This document shows positions 9,333-17,672 of a stretch of 43,461 bases of DNA, piece after piece (position 1 is the first letter of the stretch; each line of letters opens with the position of its first letter). The stretch covers positions 1 to 43,461 of the forward strand of contig NZ_RHOT01000020.1 in the NCBI RefSeq assembly GCF_003946675.1, given 5' to 3'. The position numbers and the translations under genes were made by a program. The DNA comes from Lapidilactobacillus gannanensis (lineage in GTDB: Bacteria; Bacillota; Bacilli; Lactobacillales; Lactobacillaceae). The notes under the pieces were generated by a model. The model saw only the letters and a list, made by a program, of their open reading frames with translations. It was not told the origin of the DNA and did no database searches.

Positions 9333-10382
9333 TTATTTAACCTCCCGTTGGAATTGATGTAAGAAACGTAAATCATTTTGATAAAATTCTCGAATATCAT
9401 TAACACCATATTTCAACATGGCAAAGCGATCGGGCCCTAAGCCGAAAGCAAACCCACCATAAACTTGTGGATCGACCCCAGCTCGTGATAACACATTAGG
9501 ATGAACCATTCCGGCTCCTAAAACCTCGATCCAACCCGTATACTTGCAAACACGACACCCCTTGCCACCACAGGCAAAGCAAGAAATATCCACTTCAATT
9601 GAAGGTTCCGTGAATGGGAAGTAGCTTGGGCGTAATCGAATTTCCCGTTCCTCACCGAAAACATGGCGAGCAACAACCTCAAGCGTCCCTTTCAAGTCAG
9701 CCATCGTGACATGCTTGTCAATCACTAGGCCTTCCAGCTGATTAAACTGATGTGAATGAGTGGCATCATCATTATCGCGACGATAAACACGCCCTGGGCT
9801 GATCATCTTCAAAGGCCCCTTAGAGAAATCATGCTTTTCCAAGCTACGAGCTTGATTAGGTGAAGTATGCGTCCGCATCAACAAATCATGCGTAATATAA
9901 AAAGTATCCTGCATATCGCGTGCCGGATGATTCCGAGGAATATTCATCATTTCAAAATTATAATGATCAGTTTCCACTTCAGGACCATCAATTACTTCAT
10001 AACCTAAGCCAATAAATAATTCTTCCAAATCATCAATTGTTTGATTCAAAATATGTGGCGTCCCCACTGGTGCTGGTCGCCCAGGCAAAGTCACATCAAT
10101 CGTTTCGTGCGCCAAGCGTCGTTGCAATGTCTTCTGATCTAAAACTTTTAATTGATCATCAATCGCGCTACTTAAGTCGCCTTTAATTTTATTTGCAAAC
10201 GAACCGACTTGTGGTCGTTCCTCATTACTTAAATCCTTTAGACCTCTTAAAACCTCAGTGATTGGTCCCTTTTTACCTAACAACTTAACTCGGATATCGT
10301 TTAGCTTCTGTTGATTATCAGCAGCTTGAATATCTTGCAAGCCCTGATCTTTTAACTCTTCTAATCGCTGTTTCAAACTCAT
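9333..10382 (-). CDS. pheS: Phenylalanine-tRNA ligase alpha subunit
   Basis: A 349-residue class II synthetase subunit. A coiled-coil arm (about 1-85) is followed by the catalytic core: motif 1 near [19 protein letters not shown], motif 2 as [20 protein letters not shown], and motif 3 as [18 protein letters not shown] Cys cluster, [12 protein letters not shown], may bind zinc. I use the ATG at 10382, eight bases after AGGAGG; a longer in-frame reading to 10400 would include the Shine-Dalgarno itself. It is first in pheS-pheT and controlled by the T-box leader upstream. Confidence 0.97.
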   Translation of the reverse strand: MSLKQRLEELKDQGLQDIQAADNQQKLNDIRVKLLGKKGPITEVLRGLKDLSNEERPQVGSFANKIKGDLSSAIDDQLKVLDQKTLQRRLAHETIDVTLPGRPAPVGTPHILNQTIDDLEELFIGLGYEVIDGPEVETDHYNFEMMNIPRNHPARDMQDTFYITHDLLMRTHTSPNQARSLEKHDFSKGPLKMISPGRVYRRDNDDATHSHQFNQLEGLVIDKHVTMADLKGTLEVVARHVFGEEREIRLRPSYFPFTEPSIEVDISCFACGGKGCRVCKYTGWIEVLGAGMVHPNVLSRAGVDPQVYGGFAFGLGPDRFAMLKYGVNDIREFYQNDLRFLHQFQREVK

Positions 10383-10413
10383 GAAACCAACCTCCTTCAA
10401 CTATTTTGACCAA

Positions 10414-10675
10414 CAAAAAAAGCCCGCCCCCAACAAAGGGACGAGGCAACGCGGTACCACCCTAATTCAAGTTCACCATTATCAGTAAACTTGCACTTAA
10501 GTCGTAACGCTGACTAGCGTGATTTCCTACTAACATTCGTATTCAAAAATCAACTCAGAAAGGAATTCGTCAAACCGACCTATTAACAATCTTGCAGCAA
10601 ATGATTGTTTCTCTGTATCAACATGGCTTAACTACTGGCTTTCATCATCGAACTAATTATTCAGTTGATTGATAT
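10414..10675 (-). promoter_or_regulatory. T-box leader (tRNAPhe-sensing) of pheST
   Basis: The minus strand carries the T-box core AGGGTGGTACCGCG (10450-10463), followed by a GC-rich hairpin and a run of T (10414-10447), which is the terminator of the terminator/antiterminator switch. Stem I is closed by AATCAACT pairing with AGTTGATT, with AGTA-containing and distal loop elements inside it. UUC triplets occur on the 3' side of Stem I in GAATTCCTTTCTG, consistent with a Phe specifier, although I cannot say which one lies in the specifier loop. Uncharged tRNAPhe would stabilise the antiterminator and switch on pheST. Confidence 0.93.
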
Positions 10676-10681
10676 AGTCAT

Positions 10682-10710
10682 ATCTTACCTTTAGAAAAAA
10701 TTGAAGTCAA
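10682..10710 (-). promoter_or_regulatory. Promoter of the pheST T-box transcript
   Basis: On the minus strand TTGACT (10705-10710), a 17-base spacer and TAAGAT (10682-10687) lie just before the T-box Stem I. The -10 box matches at 4 of 6 positions. Confidence 0.6.
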
Positions 10711-10779
10711 GTACTGGTGCTAGCACTTGAAAGACAACCAGCCGACAGTATCCGACCTTTTTACTCAAAAAAATTTTTT

Positions 10780-10896
10780 AGCCACTAAAACGTGTTCTCA
10801 AAAAGCCACTAGTTCTGCTTAACACAAAAATAACAAACAATCCTAGCGCAGAATTGTTCGTTACTTTACGCTAATGCTCAGCGGCTAGAATGCCAA
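10780..10896. repeat. Dispersed palindromic element, copy C
   Basis: The left half (TAAAACGTGTTCTCAAAA, then CTGCTTAACACAAAAATAAC) and the right half (GAATTGTTCGTTACTTTACG, then CTAATGCTCAGCGGCTAGAA) match copies A, B and D. The two halves form an imperfect hairpin. Base changes relative to copy D occur in both arms (ATAACAAACAAT against ATTGTTCGTTACTT), which keeps most pairing. It sits between the pheST leader and the HxlR gene and could act as a terminator for the latter. Confidence 0.75.
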
Positions 10897-10921
10897 AATT
10901 ATTAATTACTCAGCTGAATTT

Positions 10922-11269
10922 CTACAATTCCCATTGGTCGGCCCAATCATGAACAGCATCCATAACTGGTAATAACGCTTTGCCTTTTTCAGTTAATTTG
11001 TAAGTCACTTGATGACCTTCTGATTCAGAGAAGCGATCAATTAAACCAGCTGACTCTAATTCTTTCAGTCGTTCCACCAAAACTCGATCAGAACAACGGG
11101 AAATTGCTTTTGCCAAATCTTTAAAGCGTAGTGCTTCATTCTCACAAAGAACACTGAGAATCAAACCATTCCACTTTTTTCCTAGAAATTCAAACGTCCG
11201 TTCAAAACGTGGACAAATTTGACAAGGTTCATCAGCAACAACATTCGTTGCAAAAACATGCGTCGTCAT
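10922..11269 (-). CDS. HxlR/MarR-like winged-helix regulator
   Basis: A 115-residue HxlR-family regulator. The typical N-terminal signature CQICPRFERTFEFLGKKWNG is followed by the winged helix: ILSVLCENEALRFKDLAKAI, then SDRVLVERLKELESAGLIDR as recognition helix, and a wing with VTYKLTEKGKALLPVMDAV. Cysteines near the N-terminus (CQIC) and before the recognition helix (SRCSD) could allow thiol or electrophile sensing, as in some HxlR proteins. I use the ATG at 11269 behind GGAGGAG. The upstream promoter carries a palindrome, which suggests autoregulation. Confidence 0.88.
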   Translation of the reverse strand: MTTHVFATNVVADEPCQICPRFERTFEFLGKKWNGLILSVLCENEALRFKDLAKAISRCSDRVLVERLKELESAGLIDRFSESEGHQVTYKLTEKGKALLPVMDAVHDWADQWEL

Positions 11270-11285
11270 AATACTCTCCTCCATT

Positions 11286-11315
11286 GATAATGCGACCACT
11301 AAAAGGTCATTACAA
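11286..11315 (-). promoter_or_regulatory. Promoter with palindromic operator before the HxlR gene
   Basis: On the minus strand TTGTAA, a 17-base spacer and CATTAT form a plausible promoter. The spacer and flanks hold an inverted repeat, TAATGACC and GGTCGCATTA (11288-11312), that pairs except for one extra base. A dimer bound there would block polymerase. The palindrome overlaps the stop codon of the upstream HD-domain gene. Confidence 0.5.
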
Positions 11316-11822
11316 TAATGTCCGTAAATAGGCTAAAGGTTTCCGTAAACGTGCCTTCATCAGAAAACGCCAAGGCCGCGCAACTTCTTGCACAGCAACT
11401 TGATCATCAACCAATGAGACAATCCAGCTTTCGCGATACTTAGGCAAAGCCAAAGTCGCGCCAAACATATGCTTAATAATAATATCTTTTTCCTTGGCCG
11501 ATAACTCAGTCAACCGCTCAGCATTACGTAAAGCAATCCGCGGATGAATATAAGCATGCGTGCCCGTATCAAACTTCACTTGTCGCCAATCATAATAAAA
11601 CAAGTCATGCAGCAACCCTGCCCGTGCCGTCGCACGATAATCCAAATGATGTTTCTTGGAAATCAGGTAGCTAAAATATGAAACCCGTAAACTATGATCC
11701 AAACGATTCGTGTAATGATGCTGAGTGTACTCAGCTAACTTTTGAACTTCCGGCCGGTCCAATAAATCTTGAACAATACTCAGATATTCTTGGTCATGAC
11801 GCCAAGAAGAAAAATCTACCAT
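11310..11822 (-). CDS. HD-domain protein (putative phosphohydrolase)
   Basis: A 170-residue protein with the metal-binding signature of the HD superfamily: the first His in NRLDHSLRVSYFSY near residue 43, the HD pair in AGLLHDLFYYDWR near 72-73, and later histidines (GTHAYIHPRIAL and IIIKHMFG). The length and motif spacing resemble YueE/YpgQ-type small HD hydrolases, which hydrolyse nucleotides or other phosphate esters; the substrate here is unknown. The ATG follows AGGGAG by 7 bases. The HxlR gene begins about 40 bases downstream. Confidence 0.85.
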   Translation of the reverse strand: MVDFSSWRHDQEYLSIVQDLLDRPEVQKLAEYTQHHYTNRLDHSLRVSYFSYLISKKHHLDYRATARAGLLHDLFYYDWRQVKFDTGTHAYIHPRIALRNAERLTELSAKEKDIIIKHMFGATLALPKYRESWIVSLVDDQVAVQEVARPWRFLMKARLRKPLAYLRTLL

Positions 11823-11924
11823 GCAAAGGCTCCCTTACTATTCGTTAACTGACCATCGATTAACCCAATTCTACCAACTTTTTTTAGAAAAATAAACTCA
11901 AGCGACTTACAAATGATAAGTTGT

Positions 11925-12707
11925 CTAGTTTAGTTGTAACTGATACATCAAAATTGCGGCAGCAATCGCAACATTTAAGGACTCAGCATGTCCAAAAATT
12001 GGTACATAAAGATTAACATCCATTACTGCTGCCAATTCTGGTGCCATGCCATGGGCTTCATTACCTAAAACTAAGGCATAAGCACCCGAAGCTGGCTGAA
12101 AGGCGCGCATATCTGTGGCCTTAGGATCTACTAACGTGCCTAAAAGTTGATAACCAGCCGTCCGTTGAGCCAACAACCAATTCTTCAAATCAGGCACTTG
12201 TAAAACCTGTAAATGGAATTGACTCCCTTGCATGGAACGTACGACTTTGCTATTCCAAGGATCAATTCCGCCTTCGCTAAAGACAACCCCAGCAAAACCG
12301 GCCGCATCTGCTGTTCGCACCATTGTCCCCGCATTACCAGGATCTTGCACGCGATCTAGAACCAGCCAGGGTTGTGGTTGTTCCGCCGATGTTACAACGG
12401 TCTCTTGCTGGGCAATAACAGCAAAAACACCTTCAGGATGAACAGTTTCACTTAAAGTCTCAGTCACCCGAGCCGTGATTTCAATTGTTGGCCCAGCTGA
12501 AACTTGATTTGCTAAAGCTGTTACCAACGGTAAATAATCAGCCTCAACTAATAAAAGTTTGATCTGCTCAGGTCGATTATTCAGTGCTTCCTTAATTGAA
12601 TGCCAGCCTTCCAATAAATATTGGCCTTGTTGCTGACGATACTTTTTCTGTTGTAATTTTTTAATTTGTTTGATTTGCTCATTTTTTGGTGACTCAATTT
12701 TTTGCAT
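11925..12707 (-). CDS. SpoU/TrmH-family RNA 2'-O-methyltransferase
   Basis: A 260-residue SPOUT methyltransferase. The N-terminal substrate-binding domain (about 1-100, with GQYLLEGWHSIKEAL) is followed by the knotted SpoU domain: motif 1 as LVLDRVQDPGNAGTMVRTADAAG, split around residues 114-136, motif 2 as ALVLGNEAHGM, and motif 3 as VPIFGHAESLNVAIAAAILMY. These bind S-adenosylmethionine and form the trefoil knot. The likely target is 23S rRNA or a tRNA, as for the YsgA/RlmB-like proteins that often neighbour pheST in Firmicutes. The ATG has AAGG ten bases upstream. Confidence 0.93.
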   Translation of the reverse strand: MQKIESPKNEQIKQIKKLQQKKYRQQQGQYLLEGWHSIKEALNNRPEQIKLLLVEADYLPLVTALANQVSAGPTIEITARVTETLSETVHPEGVFAVIAQQETVVTSAEQPQPWLVLDRVQDPGNAGTMVRTADAAGFAGVVFSEGGIDPWNSKVVRSMQGSQFHLQVLQVPDLKNWLLAQRTAGYQLLGTLVDPKATDMRAFQPASGAYALVLGNEAHGMAPELAAVMDVNLYVPIFGHAESLNVAIAAAILMYQLQLN

Positions 12708-13025
12708 TTAATATCGACCTTCATTTTCTAATTACTTCTATCATAGCAAATTTTCGGCCAAGTTAAGGAAAAAAAACAGAAATATCTCTGCATTTGTCAG
12801 CACTTAACGTTTTGAAACATTCATCCTTTGGTCCAGAAATTTTACTAAGTGTACCCAAAAAGTAAGTCTAAAACAAGTAAAAATCGTGATTTAAGTTAAA
12901 TTTTTAAGAATACTGTTAGAAGTTTACAAATAATGATCGGTGTTTAGCAATCAATGGTTTATTCCATGGTGACAGTCTAACGATTTAAAACAAACTACTA
13001 AGCGCAAGACTGGCATCCTTTTCAA
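12708..13025. other. Divergent intergenic region without a gene
   Basis: This spacer separates the minus-strand methyltransferase from the plus-strand acylphosphatase. I see no gene, no copy of the dispersed element and no clear hairpin in it; it is AT-rich. The only recognised signal is the acylphosphatase promoter just to its right. Confidence 0.5.
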
Positions 13026-13054
13026 TTGACCTGTTCTAAAGGCTTTATTATACT
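13026..13054 (+). promoter_or_regulatory. Sigma-A promoter of the acylphosphatase gene
   Basis: TTGACC (13026-13031), a 17-base spacer and TATACT (13049-13054), about 12 bases before the Shine-Dalgarno of the acylphosphatase gene. Confidence 0.85.
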
Positions 13055-13072
13055 GTAAGAGAGGTGATTGCG

Positions 13073-13351
13073 ATGCGTCGTGGTGTTGCATTGACAGTGC
13101 ATGGCCGAGTTCAAGGAGTTGGCTTTCGCTGGATGACTAAAATGGTTGCCGATCGTTTACAAATCGTTGGTGAGGTTGCCAATAACGATGACGGTTCTGT
13201 TTACATTGAGGCCAGTGGTGAAGAAGCAAATTTAACCGAATTTATTGCTGCTATAAAAGCTTCCCCAACTCCTAGTGGTCGTGTTGATCAATTAGATGAA
13301 AAAACAATTCCTGCAGCTCCAGCACTAGGAAAATTCCACGTAACTGGTTAA
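13073..13351 (+). CDS. acyP: Acylphosphatase
   Basis: A 92-residue protein that hydrolyses acyl phosphates. The catalytic loop VHGRVQGVGFRWMTKMVAD supplies the phosphate-binding Arg (GFRW), and VANNDDGSVYIEASG carries the catalytic Asn. The C-terminus GKFHVTG is the usual edge strand. I use the ATG at 13073, eight bases after GAGG; an upstream in-frame GTG at 13064 lies within the Shine-Dalgarno. Single gene with its own promoter and terminator. Confidence 0.93.
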   Translation: MRRGVALTVHGRVQGVGFRWMTKMVADRLQIVGEVANNDDGSVYIEASGEEANLTEFIAAIKASPTPSGRVDQLDEKTIPAAPALGKFHVTG

Positions 13352-13357
13352 TTTTCT

Positions 13358-13400
13358 AAGACCGTAGACTGATTATTACCATTCAGTCATGGTCTTTTTT
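13358..13400 (+). terminator. Terminator after the acylphosphatase gene
   Basis: AAGACCGTAGACTGA and TCAGTCATGGTCTT form a stem of about 14 pairs with a small loop, followed by TTTTTT. Confidence 0.85.
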
Positions 13401-13526
13401 GATAAAGACTAGAAATCAGCGTCCAGATTAGGTATAGTGTTTTCTGTGAATGCTTTTTATATTCCGCATTCGCTTTAATATTCATATCTTATTTTTGAAA
13501 CGATAATGAAGGAGTTTTTGCGACAA

Positions 13527-14504
13527 ATGCGTAATAAAAAGAAATTACTTTTGCTTTTAGGTTTAGCAGCGGTCATGATGTTGGTGCTCAGTGGTTGTGC
13601 CAATCAATACCAAAATCCTAAGGTGCCAACTGGATTCTTCTATGGGTCAATCTATAAATATCTTGCCGTCCCAATGCAGAAATTGATTGTCTGGTTTGGT
13701 CAATTAGTTGGTGGGTCCAACGGCTTTGGCTGGGGCGTTATTCTGATCACGTTGATCGTCCGTTTGATTCTATTACCATTAATGTTACATCAGACTCAGA
13801 AATCAACGCGTCAAACTGAAAAGATGAAGGCTGTTAAGCCCCAAATCAACATGATTCAGAAGGCTCGTGCTAATGCGCCAGCAGCTCAGGCAGCACAATT
13901 AAGTCAGTTGACCATGGATGTCTACAAGAAAAACAATTTAAGCATGACTGGTGGTATTGGTTGCTTACCATTACTACTGCAATTACCAATCTTTGCCGGC
14001 CTATACCAGGCCGTACAATATTCACCACAAATTGCTAAACAGGCTTTCTTCGGTATTCCTTTAGGCAAACCAAGTATTGTGATTGCCATCATTGCAACAC
14101 TTTTCTATGTTGGCCAATCTGTCTTATCGCTGGTTGGTATTCCGCCAGAACAACGTAAACAAATGATGACTATGATGGTTGTTGGCCCGGGAATGACTTT
14201 ATTTATTAGTTTAGTTGCCCCCGCTGCCTTAGCACTTTATTTCTTAGCTAGTGGGATCATGGCACTAGTGCAACAAGTCATCACCACTTATGTGATTATG
14301 CCAAAAATTAAAGTTGACGTTGATCGCGAGCTGAAAGAGAACCCGATCGTAACCGTTATCGATGAAGCGATGCTAGCTAAAATGACACAGACAGCCACGG
14401 CCGCAATTGGTAGTACTGGCAGCGTCAAGGGTGTTGAAAGTCAAGCAACACAGCAAAATAATCGCTCACGTAATGCTGGCAAACAACAGCGTCGCCCTAA
14501 ATAA
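13527..14504 (+). CDS. yidC: YidC/OxaA membrane protein insertase
   Basis: A 325-residue lipoprotein-type insertase of the Gram-positive YidC/SpoIIIJ group. The N-terminus is a lipoprotein signal ending in the lipobox LSGC. The 60KD_IMP domain holds five hydrophobic segments (GWGVILITLIVRLILLPLML, GCLPLLLQLPIFAGLYQAV and others), with the groove Arg in VRLILLPL. The C-terminal tail is basic and Asn/Gln-rich (NNRSRNAGKQQRRPK), as in YidC2-like proteins that contact ribosomes. I use the ATG at 13527, 12 bases after AAGGAG; the ATG at 13506 lies before that site and would add 7 residues. Confidence 0.93.
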   Translation: MRNKKKLLLLLGLAAVMMLVLSGCANQYQNPKVPTGFFYGSIYKYLAVPMQKLIVWFGQLVGGSNGFGWGVILITLIVRLILLPLMLHQTQKSTRQTEKMKAVKPQINMIQKARANAPAAQAAQLSQLTMDVYKKNNLSMTGGIGCLPLLLQLPIFAGLYQAVQYSPQIAKQAFFGIPLGKPSIVIAIIATLFYVGQSVLSLVGIPPEQRKQMMTMMVVGPGMTLFISLVAPAALALYFLASGIMALVQQVITTYVIMPKIKVDVDRELKENPIVTVIDEAMLAKMTQTATAAIGSTGSVKGVESQATQQNNRSRNAGKQQRRPK

Positions 14505-14656
14505 CGATTAGTTATAAGTAAATACAACGAAGCCTTGACCAGTCTTTTACCAAAAATAAAATGAACTTTAGTAGCTGAATTTTATTCTCAAAAGATACTT
14601 AAAGTCCTTAAACGAAAAGAACAAGTCTATTCTCAAAAATTAATACGAACTTTCGT

Positions 14657-14772
14657 TGCTGAAACGTGTTCTCAAAAGCAACCGGTTCCGCCTAACGCAA
14701 AAATGCCGAGCAATTCTAACAACGATTGTTCGGCATTTTTCGTTAATGCTCACCGGCTGACCGCCTTTGGTG
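14657..14772. repeat. Dispersed palindromic element, copy D
   Basis: This is the best full copy: TTGCTGAAACGTGTTCTCAA, then AACCGGTTCCGCCTAACGCA, then the hairpin AAAATGCCGAGCAATTC and GATTGTTCGGCATTTTTCG, and finally CTCACCGGCTGACCGCC. The arms can pair over more than 30 bases, including the outer ACCGG and CCGGC. Degenerate fragments of the left half (AGCTGAATTTTATTCTCAAA) precede it at about 14573-14650. It lies between convergent yidC and the kinase gene, where it could terminate both. The remaining sequence of 14505-14824 shows nothing else. Confidence 0.8.
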
Positions 14773-14824
14773 ATACCTTAAATGTTCAGCAGTCCTAAAT
14801 TTTGTCAGTCACTTTTTTCAATCA

Positions 14825-16399
14825 TTAATGTAACCGTGTGACGCCATCCGGTAAATCTAGTTTAGATTGATCATCCTGATGCGGTAAATTCTCTGGTGAA
14901 ATTGGCCCATTGTCCCGAGGTAGGCTCACTTTAAATTGAGACCCAGAATCAACGACGCTTTCAACCGTCAAAGTGCCACCATAGGCTTTAACTAAACGAA
15001 AAGCGATAGATAAGCCTAAACCATTACCACCACGTTCACGAGAACGAGCCTTATCGACCCGGTAAAAACGATCAAAAATTCGTTGTTGATCCTGCGGAGA
15101 AATACCTAAACCAAAGTCTTGAACGACAATATTAACATGTTGTTGATCACTATCAGCACTCAACAAAACTTCTTTACGTGCTGCTGAATACTTGACGGCA
15201 TTGTCCAACAAAATAATAATAATTTGTTCCAAATGATTACGATTCATGCGCACAAAAGTTTGTGGTGCTAATTCAACATCAGCCTGAATCGCAAAATCTT
15301 GATGCAACATTTGAATATTATCAACTGACTGTGAAATAACAGCCTGAACATTGGTTTGTTCATGAACGGTTTTGATTTCAACCTGTTCTGCACGAGTTAA
15401 TTGCAGCATTTCTTCGATCAAATTATTCATTCGTGCTGTTTCTTGCGTGGCAGCTGCTAAAGATTCTGCTAAAACTTCTGGGTCATCTTTTCCCCAGCGA
15501 TTTAACAGTTGCAAATGGCCCTGAATCACTGCAATTGGCGTCCGTAATTCATGAGAAACATCACCAACAAATTGTTTTTGCTGTTCAATATATTGTTGAA
15601 TTTGATCCAGCATGCCATTAAATTGCCGAGCTAGGTCACTAATTTCATCATTACCAGAAAGTTGTGGAATTCGCGCCGTTGATTCTGGTGATTGATCAAT
15701 TTTATGAATCGTTACCGCAATTAAATTGATTCGCTTCAATAAACGATGCACAATCAAATAGCCAATAAATCCACTAAATAGCACTGCCACCACGATTAGA
15801 ATAATCATCTGCCAACGCAATTGTTGTGTGGAACGGTATAAACTATCCATTCGATTAACAACAATCACATAACCTGTCAACCGATAATTAGGCTGTTCAT
15901 AAACTGGCATCGTCGTGACCACTACCCGGCGCCCATTTTCTTTAACAATTTTTTGAGTTTGACTCGAAACCGGTTTAAATTTGACACTAGTATCACGCGA
16001 AGTAAACACCTGTTCTAATTGCCGATTATAAATACTGACCGATAAATCAGAACGCGATAACTGATTAAACACTGAATCTTGATAAAAAGGATCCGAATTA
16101 TTTTGCGAATCACTATTATCAAGTTGGTTGTCACTTTGATAGTATTCAGGTGTCATCAAAGGCACCACTTTAGCAATCGTCAAATTTTTCTTAACATTCC
16201 CTAAGCGGTCAACTACTAATTTAGCCGTTTCAGCTGTCGTTTTTTTCTCCTGAGCCAAAAGATTATTATTAAATGTCGCATAAATAATACTGGCGAAGAT
16301 CACAAAAGTAAAAAAAATGGTCAGACCAACAGCGGCGGACCATTTTACCCGTAACGTTAAACGTAAACTTTTTTTAGTTGCATTTGTTTTTTTAGACAT
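14825..16399 (-). CDS. Sensor histidine kinase (ArlS/CsrS-like)
   Basis: A 524-residue membrane kinase. TM1 is about residues 19-42 and TM2 about 197-218, enclosing an external sensor region of about 150 residues. HAMP follows (about 218-272), then HisKA with phospho-acceptor His283 in FVGDVSHELRTPIAVIQGHL and an HATPase domain with LLDNAVKYS, QDFGLGISPQDQQRIFDRF and GGNGLGLSIA. The overall layout resembles ArlS/CsrS kinases, but the stimulus is unknown. Start ATG behind AAGGGTG; it follows the regulator gene by 12 bases. Confidence 0.9.
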   Translation of the reverse strand: MSKKTNATKKSLRLTLRVKWSAAVGLTIFFTFVIFASIIYATFNNNLLAQEKKTTAETAKLVVDRLGNVKKNLTIAKVVPLMTPEYYQSDNQLDNSDSQNNSDPFYQDSVFNQLSRSDLSVSIYNRQLEQVFTSRDTSVKFKPVSSQTQKIVKENGRRVVVTTMPVYEQPNYRLTGYVIVVNRMDSLYRSTQQLRWQMIILIVVAVLFSGFIGYLIVHRLLKRINLIAVTIHKIDQSPESTARIPQLSGNDEISDLARQFNGMLDQIQQYIEQQKQFVGDVSHELRTPIAVIQGHLQLLNRWGKDDPEVLAESLAAATQETARMNNLIEEMLQLTRAEQVEIKTVHEQTNVQAVISQSVDNIQMLHQDFAIQADVELAPQTFVRMNRNHLEQIIIILLDNAVKYSAARKEVLLSADSDQQHVNIVVQDFGLGISPQDQQRIFDRFYRVDKARSRERGGNGLGLSIAFRLVKAYGGTLTVESVVDSGSQFKVSLPRDNGPISPENLPHQDDQSKLDLPDGVTRLH

Positions 16400-16411
16400 T
16401 AGGCCACACCC

Positions 16412-17158
16412 TTAAGAATGCATGACATAACCTGTTCCACGGACAGTTTGAATGTAGCTTCGGCGGTTAGGCCGGTCAATTTTATTCCGTAAATAACGGA
16501 CGTACACATCCACGACGTTAGTTGCAACCTGCTCGTTGTAACCCCAAACTTGGCGCAATAATTCATCACGCGGAACAACTGTATTGGCATTCTCTACCAA
16601 AATTAAAAGTAACGAAGATTCCCGCTTTGATAATTGAATGATCTCACTACCGCGGATAACTGTCCGCGTTTGTGGTTCAATAATCAAATCACGGAAAACA
16701 ATTTGCTTCTGATGTGCTGCCCGTGACTGACGTTCCATGTCAGAACGCCGAATCAAAGCCCGTAACCGCGCAAGCAATTCTTCAATGGCAAATGGCTTAA
16801 CTAAATAGTCATCAGCCCCATCATCCAAGCCAGCAACGCGATCTAAAACTGAGTCCTTAGCCGTCACCATAATAATTGGTGTTGACTTTTCTTTACGAAT
16901 GCGTCGACAAACTTCGAACCCGTTCAAGTCTGGTAACATTAAATCTAATAAGATAACATCCCAGTCTTGGCCCAGTGCTAAATCTAACCCAGCACGGCCG
17001 TTACCCTCAACCGTGGTGTCATAACCTTCATGAGATAATTCTAAGTCCAAAAATCGGGCCAAGTTTTTCTCATCTTCAATAATTAAAATCTTTTTACTCG
17101 CGTCTAATTTAGACACCCCCAGTAATATTTTCAAAACGTTCAGAGCGTAAATTCGCAC
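16412..17158 (-). CDS. OmpR-family response regulator (ArlR/CsrR-like)
   Basis: A two-domain regulator. The receiver carries acidic residues in ILIIEDEKN, the phospho-acceptor Asp72 in ILLDLMLPDLNG and Lys in DDYLVKPFAIEELLARLRA. The C-terminal winged helix carries LSKRESSLLLILVEN and VVDVYVRYLRNKID, then TVRGTGYVM. The start is uncertain. The longest form uses a GTG at 17158 with no Shine-Dalgarno and has 14 extra residues; a GTG at 17116 would begin MSKLDASKK, nearer the usual family length. It is cotranscribed with the kinase and pairs with it. Confidence 0.9.
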   Translation of the reverse strand: MRIYALNVLKILLGVSKLDASKKILIIEDEKNLARFLDLELSHEGYDTTVEGNGRAGLDLALGQDWDVILLDLMLPDLNGFEVCRRIRKEKSTPIIMVTAKDSVLDRVAGLDDGADDYLVKPFAIEELLARLRALIRRSDMERQSRAAHQKQIVFRDLIIEPQTRTVIRGSEIIQLSKRESSLLLILVENANTVVPRDELLRQVWGYNEQVATNVVDVYVRYLRNKIDRPNRRSYIQTVRGTGYVMHS

Positions 17159-17203
17159 ATTAGTTAGCGTGCATGAAATCGGTCAAGAGAAATTCTCATA
17201 TTC

Positions 17204-17236
17204 TTCTAATATATTAGAATCTCATCAAAATGTCAA
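17204..17236 (-). promoter_or_regulatory. Promoter of the two-component operon with embedded palindrome
   Basis: On the minus strand a perfect TTGACA (17231-17236), a 17-base spacer and TATATT (17208-17213) form a strong promoter. The -10 box lies inside a perfect 16-bp palindrome TTCTAATATATTAGAA (17204-17219). A second palindrome, GTCTAAATTAGAC, lies at the disputed start codon near 17105-17117. Confidence 0.75.
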
Positions 17237-17421
17237 CCTTGAATTAAAAGTTGTTCGCAACCACGTTCAGCTAATATCAGCCGCCACTTTTAATGCCAGT
17301 GCAGATTAAAGAACAATCTCTGAATCAGCACTAATTAAGTATCATTACTTAATGATGATCCCAAACTATCAGGCACTACAACAAGTACCACAATTCTAAT
17401 GAAAACTACTGAAGATTAAAC

Positions 17422-17474
17422 TAAAAAAAGCTTATCCCGAAGTTTAGAAATCGCTCTAAACGTGGGATAAGCTT
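17422..17474 (-). terminator. Strong host-side terminator left of the prophage
   Basis: AAGCTTATCCC (17428-17438) and GGGATAAGCTT (17464-17474) pair perfectly, with TTTAGA/TCTAAA extending the stem inside. A run of seven T on the minus strand follows. It serves a minus-strand gene whose body is not in its present neighbourhood, because the endolysin has its own terminator at 17721-17756. Confidence 0.8.
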
Positions 17475-17479
17475 AATTA

Positions 17480-17568
17480 GTTTACTTTAGTTTTTCTATT
17501 GTTCCTCGTACCAAGTATAGTGAGATTTCAGTAGTGCCAGCTCATTGACGTGGCATGTACCGTATTTG
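17480..17568 (-). pseudogene. Possible 3' remnant of a host gene at the prophage attachment site
   Basis: On the minus strand a short frame is open from about 17568 and reads, near its end, YGTCHVNELALLKSHYTWYE, closing with a TAG just before the strong terminator at 17422-17474. It has no start codon or Shine-Dalgarno. The arrangement is what is left when a phage integrates into the 3' part of a gene. The frame is only about 29 codons, so chance is possible, and I do not recognise the parent gene. The GGTAC repeats in this stretch could be part of an att core. Confidence 0.3.
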
Positions 17569-17639
17569 TACCATATTTTAACTTTTTAAGATTACATTTT
17601 ATTAAAATGCGGCTATTTTCTTCCTATATAACAGGACCC

Positions 17640-17672
17640 AACTTTTAAAATATTGCTAAAACTTTAAAAGTT
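17640..17672. repeat. Inverted repeat near the left prophage end
   Basis: AACTTTTAAA (17640-17649) and TTTAAAAGTT (17663-17672) are perfect 10-bp inverted repeats with a 13-base spacer in very AT-rich DNA. They could be arm-type sites for the integration machinery, or chance in AT-rich sequence. Confidence 0.35.

Noticed and set aside
10414..10675. The pheST leader as something unusual
   Set aside because: It has all standard T-box elements in order and is ordinary for Firmicutes, so it is listed only as a feature.
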